A stretch of DNA of 64,000 nucleotides from Olsenella profusa DSM 13989 (GTDB lineage: Bacteria; Actinomycetota; Coriobacteriia; Coriobacteriales; Atopobiaceae), in contig NZ_JAUSQK010000001.1 of NCBI RefSeq assembly GCF_030811115.1, positions 434,001 through 498,000 of the forward strand, written 5' to 3'. Below, one piece after another: positions 34,846-44,615 of this stretch. Under the pieces are notes generated by a model that saw nothing but the letters and a program-made list of their open reading frames with translations, was not told the origin of the DNA and made no database searches. Each line of letters begins with the position of its first letter. Position 1 is the stretch's first letter. The translations under genes were made by a program, and so were the position numbers.

Positions 34846-35912
34846 GCGCGCTTGCCCCACATGCGATAGAGGCTGTTGGCCAGGATGCCGGGGTTCTCGA
34901 CCCCGGCATCATCCAGACGCGAGGGGTTGCGCTCGATGTCATCCATGAGCTGCTGGAGCGAGCCGAACTCGTCCACGATCTTGTCGGCCATGCCCTTGCG
35001 GACCACAGAGACGTTGGAGAGCGTGCGCAGGCCCAACGGCTTGAGAATGGCATCCTCGAGGTCCTCGTAACCCAAAAACTCCGCCACGCGCTTGGGAGAG
35101 CGCAGGCTCTCGTTGGCCGTCTTGTGCAGTTCGCGCCGCAGACCCGCCGCATGCTCGGTGGAATGGTCATCCTTCGCATAGTCGCGCAGCAGGAGCGTGT
35201 AGTCGTCGGAGGTGGTACCCACGAACTCGTCGCGCTGCATCTTGATGGACTTGCCCGCGGTACCCAGGCGCAGGATGTACTCGTCCAGCTCATCGGAGAT
35301 CGTGGTCAGCATCTCGAAGAGATAGATGGTCTCCGTGATGTCGGACATCGTGACGTAGTTGTCCAGCTCGAGCGTCGTCAGGCGCAGCAGCGAGCGGTCG
35401 AGCTGCGCACGCGTGCTCTGCATGGAGACGAGCAGCTGGTTGACGGTGCTCATGAGTTCGGGGACACCCTTGAGCTGGTAACCCTTGCCCCCAATGTAGA
35501 GCGTGACCACCTGACGGCGCTCCGAGACCGAGACGACCAGCGCGTCGGTGAGCAGGCTCATGCGCGCGGCGGTGCGGTGGCGCATGCCCGTCTCCGAGGT
35601 GGGCAGTGATGGGTCGGGGTTGAGGTGGTAGTTGGCACGCAGGATCTGCGTGAGGTCGCGGTCGATCACGATGGCGCCATCCATCTTGGCCAGCTCGAAG
35701 AGGCGGTTCGCCGTGAACGAGATGTCCAGCTTGAAACCATCGCCACCGGCGCTGATGACGCGGTCGGTGTCACCTATGCAGATGAGGGCGCCCAGGTTCC
35801 CGCCTATGATCATGTCAAGCGCGTGGCGCAGGGCGGTTCCGGGCGCCGTCTTCTTGATGGCATCGTGCACGCGGTCCTTGGGGCCGCACTCGATGTCCAC
35901 GGTGTCTCCCAT
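34842..35912 (-). CDS. disA: DNA integrity scanning diadenylate cyclase DisA
   Basis: Makes the second messenger c-di-AMP from ATP and scans DNA for branched structures. The 356 residues show the DAC domain with KMDGAIVIDRD (DGA near 76-78) and GMRHRTAAR (RHR near 109-111), a helical linker, and a C-terminal helix-hairpin-helix domain (about 295-356, LGLRTLSNVS). ATG 35912 follows AAGGGGG. It lies after clpC as in Bacillus, although the usual intervening radA is missing. Confidence 0.97.
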   Translation of the reverse strand: MGDTVDIECGPKDRVHDAIKKTAPGTALRHALDMIIGGNLGALICIGDTDRVISAGGDGFKLDISFTANRLFELAKMDGAIVIDRDLTQILRANYHLNPDPSLPTSETGMRHRTAARMSLLTDALVVSVSERRQVVTLYIGGKGYQLKGVPELMSTVNQLLVSMQSTRAQLDRSLLRLTTLELDNYVTMSDITETIYLFEMLTTISDELDEYILRLGTAGKSIKMQRDEFVGTTSDDYTLLLRDYAKDDHSTEHAAGLRRELHKTANESLRSPKRVAEFLGYEDLEDAILKPLGLRTLSNVSVVRKGMADKIVDEFGSLQQLMDDIERNPSRLDDAGVENPGILANSLYRMWGKRA

Positions 35913-35980
35913 GCAAACCCCCTTGCCGGAGCCGGCGCGATGGGGCGTCGGCATGTCTGTCACATGACCAGTATATGACA

Positions 35981-36012
35981 CGCGCCGAGCGGCGATGGAG
36001 CCACTCGGCGCG
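35981..36012 (-). terminator. Hairpin between clpC and disA
   Basis: Perfect 9-bp arms CGCGCCGAG (35981-35989) and CTCGGCGCG (36004-36012), 14-base loop, no U tract on the minus strand. Probably a weak terminator or stabiliser; a TATACT -10-like box for disA follows at 35970-35975. Confidence 0.45.
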
Positions 36013-36062
36013 CCGGCTCGCACCTGTCGCCCTCATCCACAGAAAAGCGCCTCCCGCTCAGG

Positions 36063-38702
36063 TCACTCCGCAGAGAGCACACCGCCTTCGGTGTCACTGG
36101 CAGCGTCGCCCCGATGGGGGGAGGCGGGAGACGACCCCCAATGCTCACGCGCCTTGGGCAGATCCATATGGGTGTGCTCGGTCATCTTGGGAATCTCGCC
36201 CTCGCCCTTGGTGAAGGTGAGCCTGCGCTCGTCTCCCTCACCCTCGGCATCCACCTTGATGATGTCTCCGGCCTTCCATGTGCCCTGGAGCAGCTCCTCG
36301 GAAAGCGGGTCCTCGATGAGCGTCTGGATGGCGCGGCGAAGCGGGCGGGCACCGTAGATGGGGTCGGTGCCCTCCTTGGCGATGAGGTCACGGGCCCCAT
36401 CCGTGAGCTCGATGGACATGCCCTGGGCGATCATGCGGTTGCACAGGTCGGCCACCATGAGGTCCACGATGCCGCGCAGCTGCTCACCCGTGAGCGACTT
36501 GAAGACCACTATCTCGTCCACGCGGTTGAGGAACTCGGGACGGAAGAGCCGCTTGAGCTCGCTCATCACGCGGGAGTTGATCTCCTTGTCGGAGAGGCCG
36601 GACGCGCCCTGGGCCGAGAAGCCCATGGTGGTGGTCTGGGCGATGTCACGCGCACCGATGTTGGACGTCATGATGATGACGGTGTTGGAGAAGTCCACGG
36701 TGCGGCCCTGGCCGTCCGTGAGGCGGCCCTCGTCAAGGATCTGCAGCAGCACGTTGAAGACGTCAGGGTGGGCCTTCTCGATCTCGTCGAAGAGCACCAC
36801 GGAGTAGGGACGCCGGCGGACGGCCTTGGTGAGCTCGCCGCCCTCGTCGTAGCCCACGTACCCCGGAGGGGCACCGACGAGCTTGGAGACGGTGTGGCGC
36901 TCCATGAACTCCGACATGTCGAAGCTGATGAGGGCATCCTCGCTGCCGAAGAGGAACGCAGCGAGGGACTTGGCGAGTTCCGTCTTGCCCACGCCCGAGG
37001 GACCGAGGAAGATGAAGGAGCCGCCGGGACGACGCGGGTCCTTGAGGGGCGAGCGGCTACGACGGATGGCGCGGGCCACCTTGGTGACGGCCTCGTCCTG
37101 CCCGATGACGCGCTGGTGCAGGGCGTCTTCGCAACGCAGGAGCTTGACCGCCTCCGCCTCGGTGAGATTGGAGACGGGCACGCCCGTGATGTCGGAGATG
37201 ACGTCGGCGATGGCGTCGGCATCCACGACGGTGACGGCGGCATCGGTGCTCTCGCGCCACGCGGTCTCGAGCTCGTCGCGCTGGGCAGCGAGCTCCTTCT
37301 CGCGATCGCGCAGGCGAGCCGCCTCCTCGAACTCCTGAGCCTGGGCGGCCTTGGCCTTCTCTTCCTTGATGTGGGCGAGCTGCTCGTCCACCTGGGCCAG
37401 CTCGGGCGGCAGGGTCATCTTGTGCACACGGGTGCGGGCGCCGGCCTCGTCGAGGGTATCAATGGCCTTGTCGGGCAGGAAGCGATCCTGCACGTAGCGA
37501 TTGGACAGCGTGACGGCCGCCGCGAGGGCATCCTCGGTATACTTGACATGGTGGTGCCTCTCATAGGCACCCTGCAGGCCGTGCAGGATCTCCAACGTGT
37601 CCTCGGGCGAGGGCTCGCCCACGAAGACGGGCTGGAAGCGGCGCTCGAGGGCGGAGTCCTTCTCGATGTGCTTGCGATACTCCTCCGCCGTCGTGGCGCC
37701 GATCACCTGGATCTCGCCGCGCGACAGGGGCGGCTTGAGGATGGACGCCGCGTCCACGGAACCCTCCGCGGAGCCCGCGCCGATGATGGTGTGGATCTCG
37801 TCGATGAAGAGGATGATGGACTTATTGTCCATGACCTCCGCGATGACCTTCTTGAGGCGCTCCTCGAACTCGCCGCGGTACTTGGCACCCGCCACGAGGC
37901 TCGCCAGGTCGAGCGTCCAGATCTGGCGCCCACGCAGGATGTCGGGAACGTTGCCCGTGGCAATGAGCTGGGCGAGCCCCTCGACGATGGCCGTCTTGCC
38001 CACGCCGGGGTCACCCAGGATGAGCGGGTTGTTCTTCTGGCGGCGCGCCAGCACCTGCATGACGCGCTCCACCTCGCGGTCGCGCCCGATGACGGGGTCG
38101 AGCTTGCCGTCAGACGCCAGCTGCGTGAGGTTACGGCCATACTGCTCGAGCGTGGAGGAGTCATCCGACTGCTGTCCCTGCGGCCCCTGGCCCATGCCGC
38201 TAAAGAACTGCTGGCCAAAGCCCACGCCGGTAGGCTGCTGGTGGCTTTCCTTGGGCTTGTCGGCGTTCTTGTCGATGAGCTCGTTGACGGCGTTACGCAC
38301 GGCGTCCGCCGAGACGCCCATGCGCGAGAGCGCCGTCATGGCGCGGTCATCAGACTCGGAGATGATGCCCAAAAGCAGGTGCTCCGTGGCTATGTAGGTC
38401 TGGTTGCGCGTCATGGTCTCGCGATAGGCATCCTCCAGCACGCGCTTGGCGCGCGGCGTGAAGGGGATGTGCCCCCCGGGAACGGGCTGGTTGTCCTCGG
38501 AGCTGATCTCCCTGACGGTGGCGAGGGTCTCCGTGTAGGTGACGTCCAGGCTGCTGAGCGCCTGCGCGGCGATGCCCTCCCCCTCCTTGATGAGGGCGAG
38601 GAGCAGGTGCTCCGTGCCCACGTACATCTTGCCGAGACTGCGCGCCTCGTCCTGCGCGAGGCTCATGACCTTGCGCGCCTTGTCTGTGAACTTCTCGAAC
38701 AT
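36063..38702 (-). CDS. clpC: ATP-dependent Clp protease ATPase subunit ClpC
   Basis: Hexameric HSP100 unfoldase that feeds ClpP. The 879 residues show two N-terminal Clp repeats ([13 protein letters not shown], then [12 protein letters not shown]), first Walker A GDPGVGKT (about 231), a UVR-type middle region ([15 protein letters not shown], about 452-466), second Walker A GPSGVGKT (about 566) and the C-terminal D2-small domain. A Ser/Pro-rich tail of about 40 residues ends it. ATG 38702 is preceded by AAGGGGG at a long spacing. No ctsR or mcsAB partner is present here. Confidence 0.97.
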   Translation of the reverse strand: MFEKFTDKARKVMSLAQDEARSLGKMYVGTEHLLLALIKEGEGIAAQALSSLDVTYTETLATVREISSEDNQPVPGGHIPFTPRAKRVLEDAYRETMTRNQTYIATEHLLLGIISESDDRAMTALSRMGVSADAVRNAVNELIDKNADKPKESHQQPTGVGFGQQFFSGMGQGPQGQQSDDSSTLEQYGRNLTQLASDGKLDPVIGRDREVERVMQVLARRQKNNPLILGDPGVGKTAIVEGLAQLIATGNVPDILRGRQIWTLDLASLVAGAKYRGEFEERLKKVIAEVMDNKSIILFIDEIHTIIGAGSAEGSVDAASILKPPLSRGEIQVIGATTAEEYRKHIEKDSALERRFQPVFVGEPSPEDTLEILHGLQGAYERHHHVKYTEDALAAAVTLSNRYVQDRFLPDKAIDTLDEAGARTRVHKMTLPPELAQVDEQLAHIKEEKAKAAQAQEFEEAARLRDREKELAAQRDELETAWRESTDAAVTVVDADAIADVISDITGVPVSNLTEAEAVKLLRCEDALHQRVIGQDEAVTKVARAIRRSRSPLKDPRRPGGSFIFLGPSGVGKTELAKSLAAFLFGSEDALISFDMSEFMERHTVSKLVGAPPGYVGYDEGGELTKAVRRRPYSVVLFDEIEKAHPDVFNVLLQILDEGRLTDGQGRTVDFSNTVIIMTSNIGARDIAQTTTMGFSAQGASGLSDKEINSRVMSELKRLFRPEFLNRVDEIVVFKSLTGEQLRGIVDLMVADLCNRMIAQGMSIELTDGARDLIAKEGTDPIYGARPLRRAIQTLIEDPLSEELLQGTWKAGDIIKVDAEGEGDERRLTFTKGEGEIPKMTEHTHMDLPKAREHWGSSPASPHRGDAASDTEGGVLSAE

Positions 38703-39057
38703 GTGGTGTGCGCCCCCTTTTTGGGTCGTAGGTCGGGCAAACGCCAACCGCTATGTATCGGTGGTCGTTATACCCCTCTTCGTACGGCACAAAACCACGG
38801 AGCATGGGGGATGCGCGCACCATTCATGGGTCCGCTGCTCGGGGTGCCGCCCCAAAGTGTACGTTTCAACGCATTCCGAAAAGGCCCAACGGGTCAAACG
38901 CCGTGCGAGACGACAGGAACGCACATTTGGGGCGATCTCTTGGGTAGACGTCTGAAAATCAGGCCCTCAGCGACCCCACCCGATGACCACCTGCTCCCCG
39001 CATCGTATACTGCAGTCATACGCAACACCGGCTCATCGCGGGTCAGGGGGAGTGTCC
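38703..39057. other. Divergent gap clpC / TM1266-type regulator
   Basis: No gene. For clpC the minus strand has TATAAC (38767-38772) as a -10 with a weak -35. One GGTCAAA heptad (about 38896-38902) resembles half of a CtsR site, but the required tandem second copy is missing, so I do not call it. The regulator promoter is listed separately. Confidence 0.45.
38983..39011 (+). promoter_or_regulatory. Promoter of the TM1266-type regulator
   Basis: Plus-strand ATGACC (38983-38988), 17-base spacer, TATACT (39006-39011), 46 bases before the start codon. Good -10, fair -35. Confidence 0.55.
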
Positions 39058-39318
39058 ATGCAGTCACGCGTCGCCGTCATTGGCATCATCGTCGAGGATC
39101 CCGCTTCCGTGGAGGCGCTCAACGAGCTGCTCCACGAGTTTGCCGACATCATCATCGGTCGCATGGGCATCCCCTACCACAGGCGCGACATCAGCGTCAT
39201 CAGCATCGCCGTCGATGCCCCGCAGGACAGGACCTCCGCACTCACGGGTCGCATCGGCGCGCTTGACGGCGTCAGCTGCAGGACCGCCTTCTCCAACCTG
39301 TTCTTCGATGCGGAGTAG
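39058..39318 (+). CDS. TM1266-type iron-only hydrogenase system putative regulator
   Basis: An 86-residue ACT-like protein. MQSRVAVIGIIVEDP followed by LNELLHEFADIIIGRMGIPY (about 24-43) and ISVISIAVDAP matches the small protein repeatedly found beside [FeFe]-hydrogenase maturation genes and named after Thermotoga TM1266; its regulatory role is inferred, not proven. ATG 39058 follows AGGGGGAG. It converges with hydE, with 8 bases between the stops. This association supports reading the neighbouring minus-strand operon as part of a hydrogenase-type cofactor system. Confidence 0.88.
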   Translation: MQSRVAVIGIIVEDPASVEALNELLHEFADIIIGRMGIPYHRRDISVISIAVDAPQDRTSALTGRIGALDGVSCRTAFSNLFFDAE

Positions 39319-39326
39319 GCCATCGG

Positions 39327-40520
39327 TCAGGTCGTGCGCAGCAGCTCCTCAACGTGCTGCCCGAGCGCATCCGGTGCCGTTGCGCACCCCCTGCATCGCG
39401 CCTGGCCGTCCCCCGGGCCACCATCGCCGCCATCGAGGCTGCGCACGAGGTCGCGCTCGGTGGCGGCATCGCGCCACGAGGGATGGTCGCCCCGCTTCTC
39501 CACCACGCGGTAGCCCACGCGCGCGACGCGCCGCTCCATGCAGCGGCGACACTCGGCCGCCTCGTCACCCGTACAGATCTTCCCGTCGTACAGCAGGTAC
39601 TTGCTGCGCACGTCCCGCGGTGAGAGGTTGGGCATCACCACGTTGGCCCCGGCGAGCAGCCCCCGCTCGCGCCCCAGGGGGTCGATGGTGCCCAGCGCCG
39701 TCGTCGCAGGCAGCAGCACCTCGGGCAGCATCAGGCGGATGACGCCCAACAGGTGCAGCGTGTCCTCGATCGGCCCAGCGGCGTGGTTCCCAAAGGGCGT
39801 GTCCCTATGCGGGATGAAGGGGCCGATACCCACCATGTCCGCCCGGAACTCCTGCATCCAGAGCAGGTCCTCGACGACATGACCCCAGGTCTGATAGGGC
39901 GAGCCGACCATGATGCCGCAGCCCACCTGATAGCCGATGTCCTTGAGGTCATACAGGCAGCGCTTGCGATTGGCCAGGGAGAGCTCCACGGGATGGAGCT
40001 TGCCGTAGTGCCAGGGGTTGGACGTCTCCTGGCGGAGCAGATAGCGTTCGGCTCCCGCCGCGAAGTAGCGCTCGTAGCTCGCGCGCGGTCTCTCGCCTAT
40101 CGAGAGCGTGACCGCACAGTCGGGATGGGCGGCGCGCATCCTGGAGATCAGGTCGCACAGGGTTTCGTCGGCGTAGGCGGGATCCTCGCCACCCTGCAGC
40201 ACGAACGTCCGAAAGCCCAGGCAGTGTCCCTCGTCGCAGCATGCCAGGATCTGTTCCTCGGTAAGGCGGTAGCGCTCTGCATGGGCATTGCTGCGGCGCA
40301 GCCCGCAGTAGAGGCAGTCGTTCCTGCAGTGGCTCGTGAACTCGATGAGGCCGCGCAGGTACACCTCCTTGCCATAGTGCTCCTCGCGCACCGCGCGCGC
40401 GGCGGCATAGAGCTGCCGCTCCTCTGCCGGCGTGATGGTCGCAAGAAGCGCCGCCAGCTCGGCCGCCGCCAGCGTACGCGTCTCGCGCAGCTCGTGTATG
40501 CGACGCTCGTTCCCCGTCAT
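39327..40520 (-). CDS. hydE: [FeFe]-hydrogenase H-cluster radical SAM maturase HydE
   Basis: In known systems HydE converts the HydG-made Fe(CO)2(CN)-cysteine complex towards the two-iron subcluster. The 397 residues have the radical SAM triad C65, C69, C72 (CRNDCLYC), FVLQGGEDPAYAD (about 104-116) and the HydE-type ETSNPWHYGKLHP and MVGSPYQTWGH. The C-terminus carries extra pairs CRRC and CRGC. ATG 40520 overlaps the hydF stop as ATGA. It is the last gene of the operon. No HydG, the usual source of its substrate, is encoded in the window. Confidence 0.95.
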   Translation of the reverse strand: MTGNERRIHELRETRTLAAAELAALLATITPAEERQLYAAARAVREEHYGKEVYLRGLIEFTSHCRNDCLYCGLRRSNAHAERYRLTEEQILACCDEGHCLGFRTFVLQGGEDPAYADETLCDLISRMRAAHPDCAVTLSIGERPRASYERYFAAGAERYLLRQETSNPWHYGKLHPVELSLANRKRCLYDLKDIGYQVGCGIMVGSPYQTWGHVVEDLLWMQEFRADMVGIGPFIPHRDTPFGNHAAGPIEDTLHLLGVIRLMLPEVLLPATTALGTIDPLGRERGLLAGANVVMPNLSPRDVRSKYLLYDGKICTGDEAAECRRCMERRVARVGYRVVEKRGDHPSWRDAATERDLVRSLDGGDGGPGDGQARCRGCATAPDALGQHVEELLRTT

Positions 40521-41854
40521 CGGACGCTCGCATCCCCCTGAGCCGACACCTCTCGTGCCGCGGCACCCGTCACGAGCGCGGTCACGTTGGCTGGAGCACG
40601 GCCGTCGCCGAAGTCATCGGAGACGCCGCGGTCGTGGTCGCGCGGCTCTGCGTCCAGGGTCGCGACCAAGTCGGGAAAGAGGCTCAGGCTGCGCCGCAGG
40701 ATGCCCTTCATGTGGGCGATGGCGATGCCGTAGTTGGTCATGGGAACGCCCTGCCCGGCGCATTGGGTCGCGCGATGCGCCATCTCGCGGGCGTTGAGCA
40801 TGCAGCCCCCGCAGTGGATGACCAGCCGATAGGGCGTCACATCATCGGGAAAGCCCCTCCCCGACGTGGTCTCGAGCGCAAGGTCGCATCCCGTGTGCTC
40901 GGCCAGCCAGTGCGGGAGCTTGACCGTGCCGATGTCGTCGCACTGCCTGTGGTGCGTGCACCCCTCCGAGACGAGCACGCGATCGCCATCCGCCAGGCCG
41001 TCGAGCGCACGCACACCCTCCACCGCACCGGCCAGCAGGCCCTTGTGACGGGCCATGAGTATGGAGAACGACGTCAGCCGCACGTCCTGGGGCACGACGC
41101 GCGAGACGGGACCAAAGACCTGGCTGTCCGTGACGACGAGCGTGGGCTTGCGTGGGGCCATCCGCTCGAGCGTCCTGCCCAGGCGCACCTCCTGCACCAC
41201 GAGGCACTCGGCACCGGCGTCCAGCACGTCGCGCACCGCCATCTGCTCGGGAAGGATGAGCCGGCCCCTGGGGGCCGCCTTGTCGATGGGAACGACCAGC
41301 ACCACGAGATCATCCGGGCCGACGAGGTCGAGAAGCATCGGCAGCACGTCGTGGCCCGCCGTCCCGATGGCGGCGATGCGCTCCTTGAGGGCGCCGATGC
41401 CCTCCCCCGTGAGGCCGCTCACGTACACGTCGTGCGCTCCCGCCTCGGGGAGGGCACCGAGCAGGTCACGCTTGTTGTAGGCCACGACATAGGGCACGTC
41501 GTGCGAGCGGAAGAGACCGATGAGCTGCTCGTCGCATGCGCCAAGGCCCTGCGTGGCATCCACCACGAGCACGGCGAGGTCGGTCTGGTCGAGCACACGA
41601 CGCGTTGCGTGCACCCGCCTCTGTCCGAGCGTCCCCACGTCGTCGAAGCCGGGCGTGTCGATGACCACGACGGGACCCAGCGGCAGGAGCTCCATGGACT
41701 TGCGCACCGGGTCGGTCGTGGTGCCCAGCGTATCCGACACGACCGAGAGGCCCTGTCCCGTGATGGCATTGACGACGCAGGACTTGCCTGCGTTCCTGCG
41801 GCCGAAGAACCCGATGTGCACCCGCTCAGCCGAGGGCGTGTCGCTCATGCCCAT
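40517..41854 (-). CDS. hydF: [FeFe]-hydrogenase maturation GTPase/scaffold HydF
   Basis: Scaffold that carries the two-iron precursor and delivers it to the apo-hydrogenase. The 445 residues have an N-terminal GTPase domain: P-loop GRRNAGKS at 18-25, DTPGFDD, and YNKRDLL for guanine binding. The C-terminal cluster-binding domain has CTHH and then HCGGCM, the C-x-H / H-C-x2-C pattern of HydF. ATG 41854 follows AGGGGGAG at 5 bases, and the ORF overlaps the upstream gene by 29 bases. The long variable tail (about 415-445) is of no known function. Confidence 0.95.
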   Translation of the reverse strand: MGMSDTPSAERVHIGFFGRRNAGKSCVVNAITGQGLSVVSDTLGTTTDPVRKSMELLPLGPVVVIDTPGFDDVGTLGQRRVHATRRVLDQTDLAVLVVDATQGLGACDEQLIGLFRSHDVPYVVAYNKRDLLGALPEAGAHDVYVSGLTGEGIGALKERIAAIGTAGHDVLPMLLDLVGPDDLVVLVVPIDKAAPRGRLILPEQMAVRDVLDAGAECLVVQEVRLGRTLERMAPRKPTLVVTDSQVFGPVSRVVPQDVRLTSFSILMARHKGLLAGAVEGVRALDGLADGDRVLVSEGCTHHRQCDDIGTVKLPHWLAEHTGCDLALETTSGRGFPDDVTPYRLVIHCGGCMLNAREMAHRATQCAGQGVPMTNYGIAIAHMKGILRRSLSLFPDLVATLDAEPRDHDRGVSDDFGDGRAPANVTALVTGAAAREVSAQGDASVR

Positions 41855-43085
41855 GAGATCTCCCCCTCCTCGAAGCCATCTCGAGATCGACAAGCGTCGC
41901 ACTTCCTACCAGACGCGATCCTCCCAGCAGCTCCAACGGGTCGAGCCTTGCGACGTCCGGAATCTCGTGCAACCACTGCCGACCTGAGAGCGCGAGGTGC
42001 GGAAGGTCGCAGAACCTGGCGCCTTGGGGGCACACCGCCGAGAGGAACGGGTCCCCCACCATCAGCGTCGCCTGCGCCAGGACCTGCCGCAGGCGCTCCT
42101 CTCCAGGGGCACAGACGTCCCACAGACTTGGCTCCAGGAGGTCATGCGTGTCCTCGAGCGGGGTGACCAGGCGCGTGGGAACCCGCACGAGCTCGAGGCC
42201 CGCGGCGATGGATCCCATGGACACCGGCTCGCCGATGAGGGGGACGCAATCCTCCACCCTGCGCTCCCCGACGGTTGCGCGCCGCACGTCCTGGTAGGCG
42301 AGCCTGCTTCTCCCATCCCGCAGCGCGTCGCGAAGTGCGCGCTCAAGGCGGCCGGCAAAGGTCCCCACGGGAAAGCCCACCACGTAGGGAATGCCAAGGC
42401 GCCTCTCGAGCACACGAGCGGCACGCATGCCGGTTGCGGAGACCACGAGGTTCGCGTCCGCACGTGCCGCCGCCAGGATGGTGTCAAGCGTGTCTCCCAT
42501 GGCCCAGCACGACTGCAGCCGAAAGCCGGCCCCCTCGAGCCAACCCACCAGCGACTCCCTCGTTCCCTCGGCGGCAAAGTCGAGCGGCGTCATGCCCAGC
42601 ACGTTCACGCTGGGACGGACATCGGCATCGGCACCGAGGGGCGCCATCACCTGCCCCGCGACAAGCTGGAGGGCAAGCCCGGCTCCGCGCACGTAGTCGT
42701 GCATACCGTTGGTTGGCACGCAACGGGTGGGAACGCCGCTCCTGGCCTCGACGAGGCGTGCGATGGCAGCGAGGTCCGTCCCGATCTGGAAGGGTATGGG
42801 GGAACTCACCAGCACGATGAAGCGCGGGTGAGTCTGATCCGCGGCCTCCACCACATCGCGAACCAGCCTCTCGTCGTTTCCCAGGGCCGCGTCGCGCTCG
42901 GTGAGGCCGCTGATGAAGATGAGACTGTCCTGGTCGTACCAGCGAATCTCGTCATGCGTGTTGTAGGTTGAGTTGCAGCCCGAGGGGTCGTGAATCACGA
43001 CCATGCCGCCCAGCTCGAAGAGGGCCGAGCACACGCCCGAAATGTCACCGGTGTATACGGGAAGTGCCTGGTACGCCTGCCTCAT
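41826..43085 (-). CDS. Nitrogenase component 1-like protein (stand-alone, second)
   Basis: A 419-residue protein of the nitrogenase alpha/beta superfamily, of unknown function. It has C19 and then HDPSGCNSTYNTHDE (C37), which corresponds to the first P-cluster Cys of NifD/NifK. At the position of the second is FISGLTERDAALGNDERLV without Cys, and the third region reads VSSPIPFQIGTD, again without Cys. Clearly not a standard nitrogenase subunit; it could bind a single [4Fe-4S] cluster shared with a partner. The start ATG 43085 overlaps the previous stop as ATGA. It probably pairs with the next protein. Confidence 0.88.
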   Translation of the reverse strand: MRQAYQALPVYTGDISGVCSALFELGGMVVIHDPSGCNSTYNTHDEIRWYDQDSLIFISGLTERDAALGNDERLVRDVVEAADQTHPRFIVLVSSPIPFQIGTDLAAIARLVEARSGVPTRCVPTNGMHDYVRGAGLALQLVAGQVMAPLGADADVRPSVNVLGMTPLDFAAEGTRESLVGWLEGAGFRLQSCWAMGDTLDTILAAARADANLVVSATGMRAARVLERRLGIPYVVGFPVGTFAGRLERALRDALRDGRSRLAYQDVRRATVGERRVEDCVPLIGEPVSMGSIAAGLELVRVPTRLVTPLEDTHDLLEPSLWDVCAPGEERLRQVLAQATLMVGDPFLSAVCPQGARFCDLPHLALSGRQWLHEIPDVARLDPLELLGGSRLVGSATLVDLEMASRRGRSHGHERHALG

Positions 43086-44482
43086 GCACACGCACCTCCC
43101 GCCGCACGAGACACGCTTGGCACCTGGCAGCAGCAGGGCATGCCAAGTCCCTTGCGCGGGACGAGCCCCCTCGTGTCCTTCCGCTCCGCCCATGCCTCGC
43201 GCATAAGGCGCACGAGACCGAGGATGGCCGAGTAGCCCCACATGCCATCCGTCTCTATGACATTCACGAAGTGCGTGGTCCCACAGAACCACGCCGCCTT
43301 GGGTCCAACGGCCAGCCAGCTGTCACCGCCATCGCGCGACTCCTGGCGCAGGGTGGGGTGGATGGTGCTCCACAGCTCGAGGTCCGGGGCGCACGCCCGC
43401 AGCCATTCCAGGGTGTCACGCTCCTCCCCGCTCACGGTATCAACGTACACGCGGCGCACGTTTATGCCACGACCGAGCAGGAGGCGGGCGAGTTCCAAGG
43501 GATGGTTGATGGCAACATAGTCTATGGCGACCGGCGTCCCCGAGAGCTCCTCCGCGAGCGCGCCCAGGGCCACGTCGCAGGAGGTGCGCAGGTCCGCCGT
43601 GCCGGGTGCCGGGCAGCCAAGCGCGTCCGCCAGGATGACAAGCCCCTCGTCGATGCTGTCATAGAGAAGCGCGGGCGGAAGATAGAGCCACCGCCTTCCC
43701 AAGCGATCGGCCGTCTTCTCGAGCCCCCATGCCCCAAAGAACGAGCGTGTGAGCAAGAGCGCACTTGCACCCAGCGACAGGTACTCGTCGAAGCTGCCAA
43801 CATCGTGGAGCTGGAGCACGCGCCACCCGGCCCGCCGGACCAGGCGCACGATGTCCGAGTCATCCGGAAGGCGCAGGTCGTCCGAGACGATGCCAAGGAG
43901 CCGCTTGTCCATGGGAAGCTCCTGGAGCGCGTCAAGCATGGCCTTGCGCTCCTTCTGCTCGGGCGTGATGCCCGTCTTCTGCATGATCGGATCCATCCAG
44001 CAGCGCATGAAGAAGATGTCGGGGAAGCGTCTCTCCAGCTCGCGGTACACATAACGGACGTCGCAGCCCATGGAGTGGTGCAGGCACACCAGGAAGATCA
44101 TGACCGCGCGCGGGCGGTAGGGCAGACGCCTGATGACGTCCGAGACACCCTCGATGGTCACGGACTCCAGGTTGTCGCACAAGAGGTCCCTCTCCTCCAG
44201 GACGACGCCAGAGAAGCGGTCAGACATCCCCATCTCCGCGGCCGTGAGCACGACCCCGCGCAGGCAGTTGTCGGCGCAGACGTATATCTGATGGCACTCG
44301 GGCACGAGCATGCCCGTGTGCACGATGTTCCAGTTCTCGTGCACGGGCGCGTTGAACTCCAGGACGTTGGGAATGGGGCGCGGGTACGCCGCATCCGCCG
44401 CGCGCACGAAGGCCGCGTACCCATCAGCACGGGCCACCTGCGCGGCCCCCTCGTCCCCCTGGGGCATGACGCGCGTCAGCAT
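43082..44482 (-). CDS. Nitrogenase component 1-like protein (stand-alone, first)
   Basis: A 466-residue member of the nitrogenase component 1 superfamily, unknown function. Cysteines cluster at C63, C69 and C73 (VPECHQIYVCADNCLRG), C102 (DLLCDNLE) and C133/C140 (LVCLHHSMGCD), so it keeps a fuller ligand set than its neighbour. The C-terminus is unusual: GMPCCCQVPSVSRAAGGACA, a Cys triplet and a further Cys. ATG 44482 lies inside the stop of the small upstream ORF (ATGCTGA). Together with the following gene it looks like a D/K- or E/N-type heterodimer acting with the NifH-like protein. Confidence 0.88.
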   Translation of the reverse strand: MLTRVMPQGDEGAAQVARADGYAAFVRAADAAYPRPIPNVLEFNAPVHENWNIVHTGMLVPECHQIYVCADNCLRGVVLTAAEMGMSDRFSGVVLEERDLLCDNLESVTIEGVSDVIRRLPYRPRAVMIFLVCLHHSMGCDVRYVYRELERRFPDIFFMRCWMDPIMQKTGITPEQKERKAMLDALQELPMDKRLLGIVSDDLRLPDDSDIVRLVRRAGWRVLQLHDVGSFDEYLSLGASALLLTRSFFGAWGLEKTADRLGRRWLYLPPALLYDSIDEGLVILADALGCPAPGTADLRTSCDVALGALAEELSGTPVAIDYVAINHPLELARLLLGRGINVRRVYVDTVSGEERDTLEWLRACAPDLELWSTIHPTLRQESRDGGDSWLAVGPKAAWFCGTTHFVNVIETDGMWGYSAILGLVRLMREAWAERKDTRGLVPRKGLGMPCCCQVPSVSRAAGGACA

Positions 44483-44601
44483 GGGCGCACCGCCTCCCCC
44501 GCCGCACCGGTGCACATGCCATCGGCGACGTCCATGCCACTCTCGGCGGCAAGCCTGCGGTGGACGACGTCGCCTCTGCCAAAGAGTCCCAGCCGTACCA
44601 T
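44476..44601 (-). CDS. 41-residue small ORF between hypE and the nitrogenase-like pair
   Basis: ATG 44601 has a good site (GAGGGGG, 5-6 bases upstream) and starts 14 bases after the hypE stop; its stop overlaps the next start as ATGCTGA. The product, MVRLGLFGRGDVVHRRLAAE then SGMDVADGMCTGAAGEAVRPC, is not low complexity and has two cysteines, one being the last residue. It may be a small metal- or cluster-related protein or simply a coupling ORF. No family recognised. Confidence 0.5.
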   Translation of the reverse strand: MVRLGLFGRGDVVHRRLAAESGMDVADGMCTGAAGEAVRPC

Positions 44602-44615
44602 GTCGACCCCCTCGC

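Noticed and set aside
38890-38910. CtsR-type operator before clpC
   Set aside because: Only one GGTCAAA heptad is seen; CtsR needs two in tandem, and no ctsR gene is nearby.
36114-39266. 1050-codon plus-strand ORF opposite clpC
   Set aside because: Antisense artefact of codon bias; clpC on the other strand has every domain and the plus frame has none.
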